From: Epiperipatus broadwayi
Lineage: Eukaryota; Onychophora; Udeonychophora; Euonychophora; Peripatidae
Reading direction: 5' to 3'
DNA: 64,000 nt
Assembly (NCBI GenBank): GCA_028023455.1
Contig: JAQFVV010012405.1
Location: 4,572,953-4,636,952 of the forward strand
Of this stretch, positions 1-12,205 are shown in pieces. The translations under genes were made by a program, and so were the position numbers. Numbering within the stretch: position 1 is the stretch's first letter; each line of letters begins with the position of its first letter. The notes beneath the pieces were generated by a model. That model was not told where the DNA came from and searched no databases. It saw only the letters and a program-made list of their open reading frames with translations.

Positions 1-2100
1 GAACTATTTATTAATCTGTATTCAGACACAGGTTATATTTACCTGTTTAAGGGGGTTTATTTAAACTTCTTTGTATCAACAATTTCAATCTTTGTGATCA
101 AGCTGCAATCTTTAGTGTCTATATAAATATATGGGACTATAAATAAAGGTGTGATTCCATCTTTATTGTTAAAAGGAAGTTGCCTTGCCAACAGTTTGAG
201 ATTGTTATCTATAATGGGATTGTCTAAATGTTGACTGGTTTTTAATAGTTCTATATATTAAGATAGTAAAGCTAAATTTGCTCAAAGCTAGATTGATTTA
301 TAAAAACAATCACCATTTCATAATTTTTTTCCCCATAATTTAGAATCTTCAATCTGCAGTTAAAGCAACAATTTTTTAAAACATGTTACATATTCTAAAA
401 TATGAACATAATCACAATACAATGTTAAATGAATTCTACTTAAATATGGTATTCAATACAAAAATATCTAGAAGTCACTATATATATATATATATGAAAT
501 GCATTGCTTTAAAATATCTAGAAGTCACTATATATATATATATATGAAATGCATTGCTTTAATGTTCATCCATATTAACAAAACAGAAAAATAGTGAATA
601 AACTATTCAGCTGTTATATCCTTATTGGAGGGGACGGGACAAATAATAAAATTATTTCCATTTTATGATATCAATATTTTTATTTAGATTCTTTTTTTTT
701 TTTACTTAGCTATGACAAAAGTAATATATAGTTAGTCCTATTTGAAATAAATATTAGCCGTAGCCGTTTACTGTTACAAAAATAAAATATAAATATGTTG
801 GTTATGAAAATATGAACAAAAAAGTAAAATAATCATTAATTATTGAATTACATTTTATTGCGTTTCAAATGATACGATTTACACAATAATAATGAATTTA
901 TTTTAAAACTGGGTTTATTATATTACGTGCTCCTTGTCACAGAAGTAATACGTAAGTACTATAAAACATTATGCTTTATAAATACAATCAGAATTTAAAA
1001 ACGTTATGTTTAATAAAAACATTATTACTACTTGTAAGTACATAAATGTATCACTATATAGGAAACAGAATTTTGCTGATGATTGAGTAGTAGTTAATTC
1101 AGTTCACTTAAGTCATAATCCCAAAATTCAAAAATCCCTGTGGCTATACATTATAAATCTTCACTTAATAGACAAACACCTTGATATCAAAGTCTCACTG
1201 AATTATTGGAGAAAGTTAAAGGAGCAATAATTACTACTATGTAGAAATATTACTTCAGCTGATCCACATAATTTACTAATCAAGAATTATCTCCAAGTCG
1301 TATTGAGATATGTTGTAGTTGAGAAAATGCCATACAGAAATTTGATGTTTGTATTAGTCAATGATTTGTCCCATATCTTTTTAACACTTTTATGGATGAA
1401 TGAATTTCCAATTGGCATTATGAACGATTTTGGAAATGTATCACCACTGATAAGAAGTTATATTAGGTCTGTTCACCTGATAATCTTATATCTAGATGGA
1501 CTAGCTTTAATTCACTGAATGTGTTTTCCTCAATTATCATATCAGATGACTAACAGAAAAGTTGATAGATAAAAGACCACTATAAATATATTCTGCTAAA
1601 TGACTTTACTTTTATGAATTGACAAAATAATTTTAACTAAACCAAAATCATTGCTTCTATGATAGGTTTTGATCCCGTTCTTGATAACCAATTTATATTT
1701 ATTAAGATGTGCTATTGTTGTTTTGGTTATAGCACTCCAAGGGACATGAAGTGCCAACAAGAATATCTTTGAGAATACAATTGACTATCTTAAATTTTGT
1801 TCTCAAGTGGCATTTAATCGGATTGAAAATTAATAATTTAGTTGAAAATTTATTGATTGATTTATTAATTATTAAATTGATTTTGTTAATTAAGTACATT
1901 CTGAAATTCCAATGATTTTTAGTTGCAACTGCTGTAAAACACTGACGAGATATTTTTTTTCTATTAATATCTTCCATGTTGAAAATTTATTTACTACTTA
2001 GACTAACATAATTTTTTTAACCATTTCTCGATAATTAAAAATATTGGAGACTCGGCTAAATTAAGTGAACATATATAGTAATAATAATTCAACTTATTTT
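1..2100. other. AT-rich non-coding stretch
   Basis: No coding exon, RNA gene or recognisable transposon protein is visible. Open frames here are short, AT-driven and lack conserved motifs. The stretch contains simple TA runs and one 50-bp tandem duplication, listed separately. It is probably intronic or intergenic spacer. Confidence 0.6.
461..560. repeat. 50-bp tandem duplication
   Basis: Two adjacent 50-bp units (461-510 and 511-560) each start with AAAATATCTAGAAGTCAC, carry a TA run, and end with GAAATGCATTGCTTT. They look identical, which implies a recent duplication. Confidence 0.9.
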
Positions 2101-2215
2101 TCTCTCACATTTTCTGTTTAAAATATACATCAACTTTCGTGGTAGTTTCTTTGTTCTCCATCCATAAATAACAATATTCCAATGGTTTGTTGTTTGAGAG
2201 TTTATAGTTTGGGCA

Positions 2216-2330
2216 TTGGAAAAGACTAAGCTGGGCCACAATCCATGCATCGGCATTTAGCTCCAGTGTCTGCCATCTACCACTGCGCCAAACCTTTCCA
2301 GACCTCCTCCTTCCATTTATTTCCACACAC
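2216..2330 (-). other. Fragment of an unidentified repeat with coding-like motif
   Basis: Read on the minus strand this translates to GRWQTLELNADAWIVAQLSL followed by F. A second minus-strand segment near 25450-25525 translates to a similar string with WQTL, then WIAA, then SLF. The shared spacing suggests two diverged copies of one repeat, perhaps once protein-coding. I do not recognise the family. It lies inside a 104-codon open frame (2105-2419) whose flanks show nothing conserved. Confidence 0.4.
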
Positions 2331-2419
2331 AATATTCTCTCTAAAACTAAGTGATTTGTTTTTTTAAAAAAAAAGACCAGCACAAAATGTATCCTGTTGT
2401 TTTTCTCTAGAGAAAACAT

Positions 2420-4180
2420 TAGACTAAAATGGAAAATAAAAACTGGATCTCACATCAATCAAGTTGTATATTTTCTTAAATATTTATTTATTTAATATAC
2501 CATAAAACTTTCAAATTCTATATACACTGAAAATGTATGGACATAGTCACATGAAGAAGCAAATGACCCCCCCCCGGTCACTCTCGGATGAATGTTAATT
2601 ATTTATTCATAGGAAATTACTGCAATCCAATTTGCAAATGCGATATTTTTTGAATGCAACTAATTTGTTTTACGTGTGTACGTAGATTTTCGAAGTGTCC
2701 TATCAATACCACTCATAAGATGGGAAAATGAGCGGTTAAAAAATATTTTTGCTGTAATTTTGATGGTTGAGGTATGTAATCTTTAATCAAGTTTATGTCT
2801 GGGTTTAAAAAAATGATAATACAAGTTATAGGATATTAAAAAGATTGTAATTATCATTAATTGCTACCTGAGTTAATCTTAGTTTATACTAAAAAATATT
2901 TGATGGTCTTGAAAGTGCGAAAGACCCCTTCCCTTCACAATTTTTGTCTAAATAATGCAAGATACTTAAGTATACAGAGAGCTGATGAATTGTATTCTAT
3001 TCATATAGGAGAGCTAAGTTGGACTTTCGAATAGAAAAGATCACTCTGTAAACCACACCTGAATCTTTAAAATGGATTGTAAAATATTGTTGAAAGACCT
3101 AAAAACAAACTATTAGAAGAGAAACAATAAATAATAATAATAAAAAAGGATTGTATTAATCTACAAGAATCTACTTTTAAAAGACTATATAAAATTATAA
3201 CGGCAATCTCATGAAATCATCATTTTTAATTAAACTTCAGTATTTTATAAAAAAAAGTGTTAAACTTTTTTTTTTTAAATAAAAAAAAAAGTTTTTATTA
3301 AATAAAAAAAAAAGTTTTTATTATCACCTGAAAATAATCTTTAACTACTCATATTCGCCCACACCTTTAAAAAAATATTAATGAAAGAATCACATCGTTA
3401 AAAATATACTTTTACTATTCTAATAAATATAGCAAAAATATTTTACCCGCTAATGATATTATTAATGTAAATTTAAAATTTTAATACAATTAATCAGAAT
3501 AAAATATTAAAACGTTTTTTTTTTTTAAAAATAAAAAAAAAATCAAAATTGAAAATATATAAAGAAATAACGATTTTAGATTCTTGGGGACTTTGAATTT
3601 AAAAAAACAAAAAAAAGTTATTTCTATTCACATTTTTAAGCTTTCTCTAAATTATTTCAAAAATTGCAACTTTTAATATGCAAATCCCATATTTCTCCAT
3701 TTCTAGTGAAGTTACATATATCTATATATATATGTTGTGACTTTTAACATGGTCTTCAAGGTTAAGCTATATTATTTTTCATTAATAAATGATGTAGTTG
3801 CATTTTATTATTCTTTATATAGATTTAGAAACCAATTTCAAAACTATTTTGCTTTTTTGATATTGTTTTGTCACGATTCATTAGCTACGCATTAAGAGTA
3901 TTGTATTCAAACTAGTGGTCTTATTGCTTACTATTCAACTTTTAATCTAACATCTTTATACTGTGATTAAAATTATGTCATAAAATTTTATTACATTCTA
4001 TCTTGTGACCTCAAAAAAAAAGAATATTCATGCCTATTAAGTTGATAGTTTTCTTTGATTATTATTAACATCTTAAGCTGAGGTTCTGATTCAATTCAGA
4101 ATCTTTTCATGAAGATATAACAAACACCTCCATACTTCTCCATTCTTTTTAAATTCATATAAATAAAGATACAATAAAAG
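2420..4180. other. AT-rich non-coding stretch
   Basis: No gene recognised. It contains homopolymer runs (a C9 run near 2571) and a small repeated A/T-tract block near 3265-3325. Nothing else stands out. Confidence 0.55.
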
Positions 4181-4185
4181 ACAAA

Positions 4186-4241
4186 TGATCCTTAAGATGC
4201 ATTTTGTACTGAATCAGCACTCGTCAGTTGGCCCAGGTCAC
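4186..4241 (-). ncRNA. Hammerhead ribozyme-like motif, family H2, copy a
   Basis: Read on the minus strand. The first core strand CTGACGA (4221-4227) is intact. Stem II is six pairs, GTGCTG with CAGTAC, closed by an ATT loop. The second core strand reads AAAA instead of GAAA (4202-4205), so G12 is replaced by A. Stem III is a self-complementary ATGCAT followed by C, giving an AUC cleavage site. Stem I forms from CCAA and GTGA upstream with TTAAGG and TCAT downstream, with an internal loop. The G12 change should abolish cleavage, so this is probably a dead copy of a once-active ribozyme. Confidence 0.6.
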
Positions 4242-4614
4242 TATCTTTCATATATATCTCTATTATATGCAAAGTATTTATCTAGAGTAATCTTTTCTTG
4301 AATAATATTTTCAAAAATATTATTATTATTTGGATTTACTGATTTCATTTTTATTAAAGTTTTCTACTGCCAGTTTGGTGGCTTCAGAACTAATTTCTAT
4401 TGAGAAAAAACAATCTTGAATATCAATTAAACTTCTTATAAAACTAGAAAATTCTCTCTGCTAAAAACTTTTTTTGCAAATAATTGTAAAATCCCTGCAG
4501 CTAAACTTCTATGGTATGCAGAATATTTTTTATTTTAATGCCAGGATATTATATAACATATTTAAATGACATTTGAATATTTTATGACCTGCATATATTA
4601 ATATTAATAGCGCC

Positions 4615-4685
4615 AGAGTAGTGGATTGTGAAAGTTAAAGGTTAGATAGCAGCATACATTTTTCTTTCACAATCTCTACTGCCAC
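4615..4685. repeat. Imperfect inverted repeat (hairpin)
   Basis: GATTGTGAAAG near 4626 is complementary to CTTTCACAATC near 4664, with flanking GTAG and CTAC also pairing, around a spacer of roughly 30 bases. It could be a MITE remnant or chance; function unknown. Confidence 0.5.
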
Positions 4686-4699
4686 CTAACTCTAAGATT

Positions 4700-6580
4700 T
4701 AGTAATTAATAGATGCTAGATAATAGTGTTTAATAAATCCCTATCCTGTGATCCCTATTTCAATAATCTCAGACTAGTTTCTCAAGCTTTTGTCTTTCAC
4801 TAGTGAACTACTTTGTATCATAGAACATTGCACCCGGATCTATAGGATTGTTTTAGAAGTAATAACATATAGGAATATTTTATAACCAACGCTCTTGCAT
4901 AATCATATTGATCAGAACCAGTTCAATTTCTATAATGGCGTCCTTATTTTTTAACAACAATAAGCACCTCTATCCTGTGGTTTAAAGTTAAAAGATTCAT
5001 GAATTAAAGTTGTGGTCTGATCCTTGTAGTACTTGAATGTTACATGACCTCCCAAGTGATAAACCATTCCATTACTTTATATTATTGTAAATATGTTTAT
5101 GCAAAATAAAGCCCTTTTTTTAAAAAAAAAAAAAAGAAAAAAGTTATCTTTATTAAACCATCACAAAGATTGTGTTATATTTTTATTCCTCTCAAATATA
5201 ATGACAACATATGTAAAGGAGTTTATTTTTGATAGTGTTTCTTTTCTATTATTTCAAATTAAGTGTTGTGCATGAAACTTTATAGTATGTAAGCAAGTGT
5301 TCCTTTAAGTACATATATACAAAACGAAATTACATTGTGCTATAAAATATATTTACCTCAGTTAAATATTTTTAACATCTCTTGTAGGTGTCATATGGAA
5401 TACCCTTATACTTATTATATTTTTTTTGTTATATTAGATAGCAGAGAGCACATGAAAGTATATTACTACTTCTATGAGATCTTGAATTTCTTCATTTTCA
5501 TTTTGATTATTGAAATAAGATCTACCTATAGGCATATAACATTACAATCATAATAAAGTTGCACCATATTATATTTTATTTTGAGATTAGATCATTTTCA
5601 TCTATCTGAACAATTTGCAAATTAGTATAACTAAGCGATAGAAAACATTATTAAGAAAGATAATGAATTAGTGCATATCACCCATTCTATAATTTATTTT
5701 AGTACTGCAAATTTAGTTATATTCAAATATTGCACTTTATATAGTGTCACTAAAATTAAATTATATACTTTGGAAATGTTTATAATAAAATAAAAAAAAC
5801 AATCGAATTCCCACTTTATACAAAAAATCCTGCTCTTGGATAGAACTTTTTCGATTGTTCTTTAAAATATTATATCAAAAGGCTTTTATAAGAGGAAAAA
5901 TAAGAATACAATAAATTTCAAATTATCTTTTCACTTACAAATATAAAAAATTAATTATGTTATTAAAAATTGCAATAACAACCCCAATGAATATAAAAAA
6001 AGTTACAAAATACTGTAAGAGCTAATGAACACAATGTGATGAAATAGATTAGCCAATGATCTACGCCTCATCTGAGGCAGTTAGTATATACTAGATGATC
6101 AAAATGCTTATTACCAACATTTTATTCCTACAGCACAACGTAATTCAGTACCTTAATCTTTGTCAGAACTATCCATTAACATTGATTTATATAGTTTGAT
6201 TATTCAAAATGTGATCTCAAATAATACATTATGGTAATGGTTTCCAAACTTTTCCAGTCGGCAGCTTTCTAATTTTTAGAACATTCTAATTTTACAATTA
6301 ATTTCATTTCAATAGATTATAAAATAATACACCCTACTTAGCTAATATAGATATATCTTATATAAAAGTTTATTTTTTATGATGTAATAATTTTTAAGAC
6401 AATCAAGTAAATTTTCCAATAAAAAAATCAAAACAAAACTAAAAAAATCAAAAACAAACGAATATTCAATTCAAATTGTAACATTGCTTGATTAAAATTA
6501 TAATGATATTCAGTACGATGATTGAGCCTATTTATTAAAAGGAAGTTTGTCAAATCTGAATATCATTGAAGATAAGGCTA
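4700..6580. other. AT-rich non-coding stretch
   Basis: No gene recognised. The short open frames at 5093-5275 and 5335-5553 are low-complexity (poly-K, hydrophobic Phe/Tyr/Ile) and look like translated AT-rich spacer. Confidence 0.55.
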
Positions 6581-6584
6581 CTCC

Positions 6585-8690
6585 CAATTATTTTTCGACC
6601 ATTAAACAAAATCGACGTTTTGTTTTTAGAACAGCAACAGCAGAAAAAACAGTTTCACATAAGTAAGATGTTAGAAATGATAATAAAATTTCTAAAGCTT
6701 TGTTTATAATATTTAAACCTAAAGCTTGTGCGGTTAAAAATGCAAAAGTAGGGACCTCTACAGGTCTTAACCACAAACTTAAGCATTAGAAAAGTGAAAA
6801 ACTTTTTCTTCACTCATAGCCAGAAAATACCCATATATTTTGTTCAAACATCTCTTAATGTGCTGTCATAAGATCAAGTTAATCAACATTTCATGCTGGG
6901 TAATGAAAGGTCCAATATAATTGCAAATGGGTTTCTTACCCATTCATATTCCAAAATGTCATATCTTTAAAATAAAATGAAAAATGTTTTCTGTAGATTG
7001 ATCAAATGATTATTAATAAAAATTCTACTTCTATTTCTTTTACATGACAAATGTTTTGAAATTAGGAAACATGTGGAAAGTATTATTTTTTCAAATTAAT
7101 CATCTACAACTCCAATTTCCTTTTCCTGATTATCAACTCCCACCTACCCAGCATTATATAATAGGAAATTCTAAAAGAAAATATTCATGTTTATATAAAA
7201 AATGCTTATTCCATTAATCAAGTTCTTAGAATCTCATCACTATACCTAACCACATAAGAGTATAACAATTGTACTCTCATAACAAAATCTAGCCAGATAA
7301 CAAATAGAACATTATACAATCATATTATTGTACAATTTATTCATTTATCTATCCTTTATTAGTATGTAATCACTATTTATTGTTAATAAAATTTTTGTTG
7401 AAATGAACTCCAATTTTTTCATGTGCCAAGCGTTGGTGGTCGAGAGGTCAGCACAGCTGCCCAACAAGCAGTTGTCCTGGATTATCGAGTTCACTCCCCT
7501 GCTGATGCTATGACTTTATCTTTCTGCATCAGAGTATGAGATCGAGGCCCTTGCATTGATTTATTTAAATTAGTAATTTTTTCAAAAATATCCTCCAAAT
7601 AAAAAAGCTTTACAAGGAATTTTGAGCCACAAAACAATTTTGCCTCGACTCTATTATTATCAGTCTGAAATATAGCGATTTCTTCCTTTTGTTCAAACAC
7701 TCTTTGAAGTATGTTGAACCGAGAAAGCCAGTGTGTTTTTCAATAACATAAAAAGTGCTGTGCCCATGTAATACAATTTTGCAAACAGTCTTCCTCTTAA
7801 AGAGCTGTTTTTAGTAAAATTTACAACTTTTACAACTTCAAATACCATTAGCAAATCTTCATTCATACTTCATTGTCTATGTATCATACAATGTATCCAA
7901 ATTGCAGGAGCTATCTTTTGAACTAGAGCTTGTAAACCAGCATTTCCTCTTGCCATAAATCGGGCTCTAACCTGTACATTATCCCAATACAATTCTCATA
8001 AAGAATGCATTTTCATTTAAAAAAGTATCAATCACATGAAAAATTTCTTTTGATGTGGTATTGTTTTTAATAGATTTAGAGAATAATCAAATCTTTAATA
8101 TCAGTTTCTACAGACAGCTTTCATATGAAATAAAATAAGCATCTTTAACTACATCTGTTGCTTCATCCAACTGCAAAATATAATCCCACAATTATATCAA
8201 AAATTCTTCTACCGTATCTGCAAGTGGAATTTTTCAAATTGGTTAGCACATGATTCACTGAGTATTGTTTCTACTACGTCAATAACTGCAGATATACCAA
8301 AATTTCTCCTACTGAATGTGATTTTTTACTTTTTATCAATTCTATAAGAAATTTTATAGCTGCAAGCAATACTTTTGATGTTACAGATATGGTTTTTGAA
8401 AACATTTTGTTTATTCAAAATATCTACTTTCCTTTGAAAAAAAAATTCTTGGTTTGTCAATGTGGTCTATACGCAGTTTTTGAAGATGATTTTTTAAACT
8501 TGTTCAGTTTCATACTTTCTGCAACTAAAATATTCGTACATCTTGAATGATACTTGCAAATCCCAATGTTAAGTATAGTGGATCATATTTGCGAGACTTT
8601 TGTTAGTATCAATTTTATCCTTTTCATCTGTTTTTGTTTCTATCTGGTTACATATTTATCCATCTAAAAACAGGAAGCATTATTTTAAAA
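6585..8690 (-). pseudogene. hAT transposase pseudogene (ZBED5/SCAND3-like)
   Basis: Several blocks on the minus strand, in the correct order, match the ZBED5/SCAND3 group of hAT transposases. Near 8545-8595 is RKYDPLYLTLGFASI, the segment that precedes the zinc-finger region in these proteins. Near 8235-8310 is a block with AVIDVVETILSESCANQF. Near 7840-7960 lies the catalytic-core region with IAPAIWIHCMIHRQ. At 7540-7625 is YLEDIFEKITNLNKSMQG, and at 6603-6690 is the C-terminal dimerisation segment LCETVFSAVAVLKTKRR. The frame changes repeatedly and is broken by stops, and a tRNA-derived SINE sits at 7424-7514. This is an old, inactive DNA-transposon copy. The family would excise and integrate DNA in the nucleus. 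A domesticated host gene is unlikely given the frame damage. Confidence 0.85.
7424..7514 (+). mobile_element. tRNA-derived SINE, middle type B, copy 1
   Basis: It starts GCCAAGCGTTGGTGGTCGAG (polymerase III box A region) and ends GCTGATGCTATGAC. The box B region is degraded (GAGTTCACTCC). It lies between the YLEDIF block and the C-terminal block of the hAT pseudogene. I see no clear target-site duplication, so it is an old insertion. Confidence 0.8.
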
Positions 8691-9188
8691 CAATTAAAAG
8701 ATTTTATTCTCAGTTTTCGAACTTAACATAGTAATTGTCAAGAATACCAAGTAATATTAAAAAACACTTTATGCAAGAACCACTAATTATGTCTGTTGTA
8801 TAAAAATATACACTACACAACACTTATATCCCTCATGTCATTAGCAGGACTGAGAGCTGGCATGGCTGGATCATTTTCTTAGAAAACGATCGCTCATATA
8901 GTTAGTAAGAATGGTGCAAGTGTTCGTTAAGCTGTTGATGAATAATTTTTTTTTAGACAAGTGATTTGAATTTGTATATTTGGTAAAAATTTATGTGCCT
9001 CCCTTCTTGCAACAGTCCTACCCCCCCCCCAATGGAGTCACACTACACAATTTGGAAAACATTGTATTATTGTAATATTGGCTAGAATAAATCAACTTTA
9101 TTTGTTTTAAAGATAAAAATGCTATCCCTTCTAATGCCACCCTATGAATTTGGATTGATTTTTCTATTACTATTTAAATAATTACTCT

Positions 9189-9219
9189 ATTATAATCAAG
9201 TTCCCAACTTGATTATAAT
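9189..9219. repeat. Perfect 14-bp hairpin with 3-base loop
   Basis: ATTATAATCAAGTT (9189-9202), loop CCC, then AACTTGATTATAAT (9206-9219). Pairing is perfect. There is no T run as in a polymerase III terminator, and no neighbouring gene to explain it. Confidence 0.85.
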
Positions 9220-9570
9220 ACAGCATGGAACTCTTTTCTATGCATTAGATGATCCACAATCATATATGTATAAACTGTTTGCACTATGCAAATTGAGAAT
9301 GAATAAAATAGATTCAACTACTGTTTAATTTTAAAACAACTTAATAAAAAACAAAGTATGATAATAATAATAAAAATCACAATCTATAATCACGTTCACA
9401 ACATACCAAATAGATGAAAAATATTATATAGTAGGCACACTCATAGATATATAAATAATCTCAAACTAGGGATCTTCTTCCATATACGTCTTGTTGGATT
9501 TAAACATATTTTTTTGACATGGGGAAAGAGTAGGGTCATTCAACAAGACGAATATGAAAAGTAGATACCC

Positions 9571-9572
<2 letters not shown>

Positions 9573-9616
<44 letters not shown>
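9573..9616. repeat. Compound (TA)n(GA)n microsatellite
   Basis: A run of about 14 TA repeats passes directly into GA repeats ending GAGAGATAG. Confidence 0.95.
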
Positions 9617-9617
<1 letters not shown>

Positions 9618-9689
9618 TAGTTTTGTGGTAACTATATAAACCCATGTGTTAACCATAAATATACCTAAATGCAGAACATGTTGATTCAT

Positions 9690-10840
9690 TTTAATTTTTT
9701 TACTTGGTAGTTATGATTTTGTTTTCTCAGCAGAAACTTTTCTTTCTAAAACACTTTAACAAATACCATGTCTAATTGTAGCTCTCTAATTGAAAACAAT
9801 TGACATTACACTTGTTAGAATGTCTTTTGACACAATTCTCATAACAAGCTTTACCTCTTCTTTGAAACCCATGCTTAAGTTCACTACAAAATTTCTTTCT
9901 AGAAAGTCTTCCACTGGTCATTTGTTTTACATGTCCAATCCAATAAAGGTATGATTTTATAATAATGAGCTCAATAGTATGGCATCCAACAACCTGAAGA
10001 ACATATTGATTTGTTTTTAAACTTTTAAATTATTCTGGAGTATCCTTAAATGAAACTTTTCTAATATCTTTATATTGCATAGATAGTGTCCAAATTTCAC
10101 TTCCAGACAATTAGATAAAACAGCAGGTCTATATCCCACTGACTTGCTGACTTCGTTCCAGTAGTTATTTTTTTGTGATAATATTTTTAAATGTATTAAA
10201 AGCAGCATCTCATTGGAGTCTGTGATGGATCTCAATATCTAAACTGATCTTTTTATTCGTGAACTATCAATTTACTTCTCAAGTTGATAATTCTCCAAAT
10301 TAAAAGTTGCCAACTACTTCTCCTGCATCAGTGGTTGGTGAAGAATTTGAGTTTTCTAAACATGATTTAATAAACCAAGATCTTTATTATAAGTTGCATT
10401 AAAGATATTAAAAACATTCCACAAATCATCTTTTGAACTGAAAAAAAAACCTAGCACAATCATCAGAATACTGAAAAATCATGATCCAAGATTTTTTTAT
10501 TTTTAATTGATACAAATTAAAATTTCATCAAATCTGTATTATATCTTGATCCGTTTGATTAAGCCATCTATAAACAATTCCAAAGACCATTATCATAAAA
10601 CTTGAAAAGAATGTTAGAGCAAGTACACAATCAAATCTGTATTATATCTTGATCCGTTTGATTAAGCCATCTATAAACAATTCCAAAGACCATTATCATA
10701 AAACTTGAAAAGAATGTTAGAGCAAGTACACACTTTTATTTAACATCATTTTTCATTTCAAATGCTTTAGATTTTTCACCTGTAGTAATAACACTTCCTC
10801 TCATTCCATCATGTAGAAGCTGTAAAATATGAATAAATTG
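9690..10840 (-). pseudogene. Non-LTR retrotransposon reverse transcriptase pseudogene
   Basis: In minus-strand order, LHDGMRGSV and NDVK-x-KCVLAL (about 10740-10830) match the HDGM...NGVKQGCVLAP block that precedes the catalytic motif of many animal LINE reverse transcriptases. QYSDDCA (about 10455-10475) corresponds to the catalytic YADD, with A changed to S. SGSEIWTL and YWIGHVKQM (about 9925-10105) match the downstream thumb and C-terminal region. Frameshifts and stops break the frame, and a 103-bp tandem duplication (10527-10732) further disrupts it. The protein family copies element RNA into genomic DNA. The 5' part and endonuclease are not visible, as is usual for 5'-truncated copies. 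Confidence 0.8.
10527..10732. repeat. 103-bp perfect tandem duplication
   Basis: Units 10527-10629 and 10630-10732 both begin ATCAAATCTGTATTATATC and end AGCAAGTACACA, with no difference that I can see. The duplication lies inside the reverse transcriptase pseudogene, so it postdates that insertion and is probably recent. Confidence 0.92.
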
Positions 10841-12130
10841 TGGTATTCATAAAAAAAAATACTATATAAAAATGTTATCATGAATATAGAAAGGCTATAT
10901 AAAGAAAAGCTTTCATGAAGTCCTTTTTTTTTTACACAGTATGCACTGAGCCGACTTTCGACTATTACAAGTCATAGACATAGCATAAATTGGAAAGTGG
11001 GAGTGTGTGTATATATATATATATGCTATTATAGTTAATTTACATAAAGGTTGTGACCAGTTGCAAAAAAATGTTCAAAAAATAATGAATATGGATCAGC
11101 ATTTGTTTTAGTTTTATTATATAGGCTATATGTGTTAGGCTATATGGGTAAACAGGTTTGCCAGAGATTTCTAGTAAACAGAGAGACAGGTGGGTTCCTA
11201 GCATTTAATCTTGTAAACAACTTGAGAAAGGAGGTCAGTTGGTAAGATATCCTTTGCATTGTTGAGAAGCCGATGCAATGGAGGTGTAGTGCAACCTGAT
11301 GGGTAGGACAAATAATTTTTTTTAGGAAATGTGATGACTTATATTAGATATATATGGAAGAGACATACAGGGTTTAGGGTCAGTGGAGGGCAGAGGTTTT
11401 GCATTTTCTGGTAAACGATTTTGATTGTTTGTTATGTAAATGAGAATGCAAATTTGTAATATCTTCAGGCAAGGAAAACTATTACATATTAAATGCTAGC
11501 ATTTTGAAATACTGGAATTGTGATGTAATGAAAGATATGGCCCCACCAATTTTCAGTGAAGCCATAGCAGTATTACCATATATTTTTATCCCATTGTTCT
11601 TTTACCTACTTTGTTTTACTTTACTGCACACAATTTAATTTTAATAAAATATGTTCTTTTGACAGTGTTAAAAATAATTATCTTTTTAGCAAGGTATCTT
11701 TCTGGTTAAAACATCTCAATCTTGGGGTTCCTCAGCCATCCTTCAATATTAGTAGTATGATTAGTTTTATTTCTTTAAGATAAAATTTTCTTTGACATCA
11801 TTTTTATTTATTAGCCGATTTTAATTTTCTATAGTTCTTTGATTACTGTAAAACATATTACCTTATATAATGAGAGGCAAGCTATATTTCTAAAACTATA
11901 AATTTATTATCTCCCAGCAACTACATTTCAGACAGTAATAATAACTAAATACAGTTGACAGCAAATGATTTTATAATCAAACCAGTGGTACATAACTTTC
12001 TTATGGCTGCAATTAAAAATATGATAATGATTCTTCAATGCTTGTTTTGCTTCCTTTCGCCAATAAATTTGGCTAACTTCTTTTCTTTGAAAAACTCGTA
12101 TTAGTTATATTTCTGATAGTTAAAAACTGG
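10841..12130. other. Non-coding stretch, slightly less AT-rich
   Basis: No protein family recognised. The block at 11130-11400 is richer in G (GGAGGTCAGTTGG, GTGGAGGGCAGAGG) than its surroundings and may be an old repeat. I could not identify it. Confidence 0.45.
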
Positions 12131-12205
12131 TGATTAGTGAGTGAATTCCATTTTCAGCTGCGTCACTTCCAACTTTAAACTAGATACATTAAATAAAAAC
12201 AACTA

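Larger units (their letters stand above)
8700..9690. other. Non-coding stretch with hairpin and microsatellite
   Basis: No gene recognised. It holds a C10 run near 9024, the perfect hairpin at 9189-9219, and the TA/GA microsatellite near 9575-9616. Confidence 0.5.
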
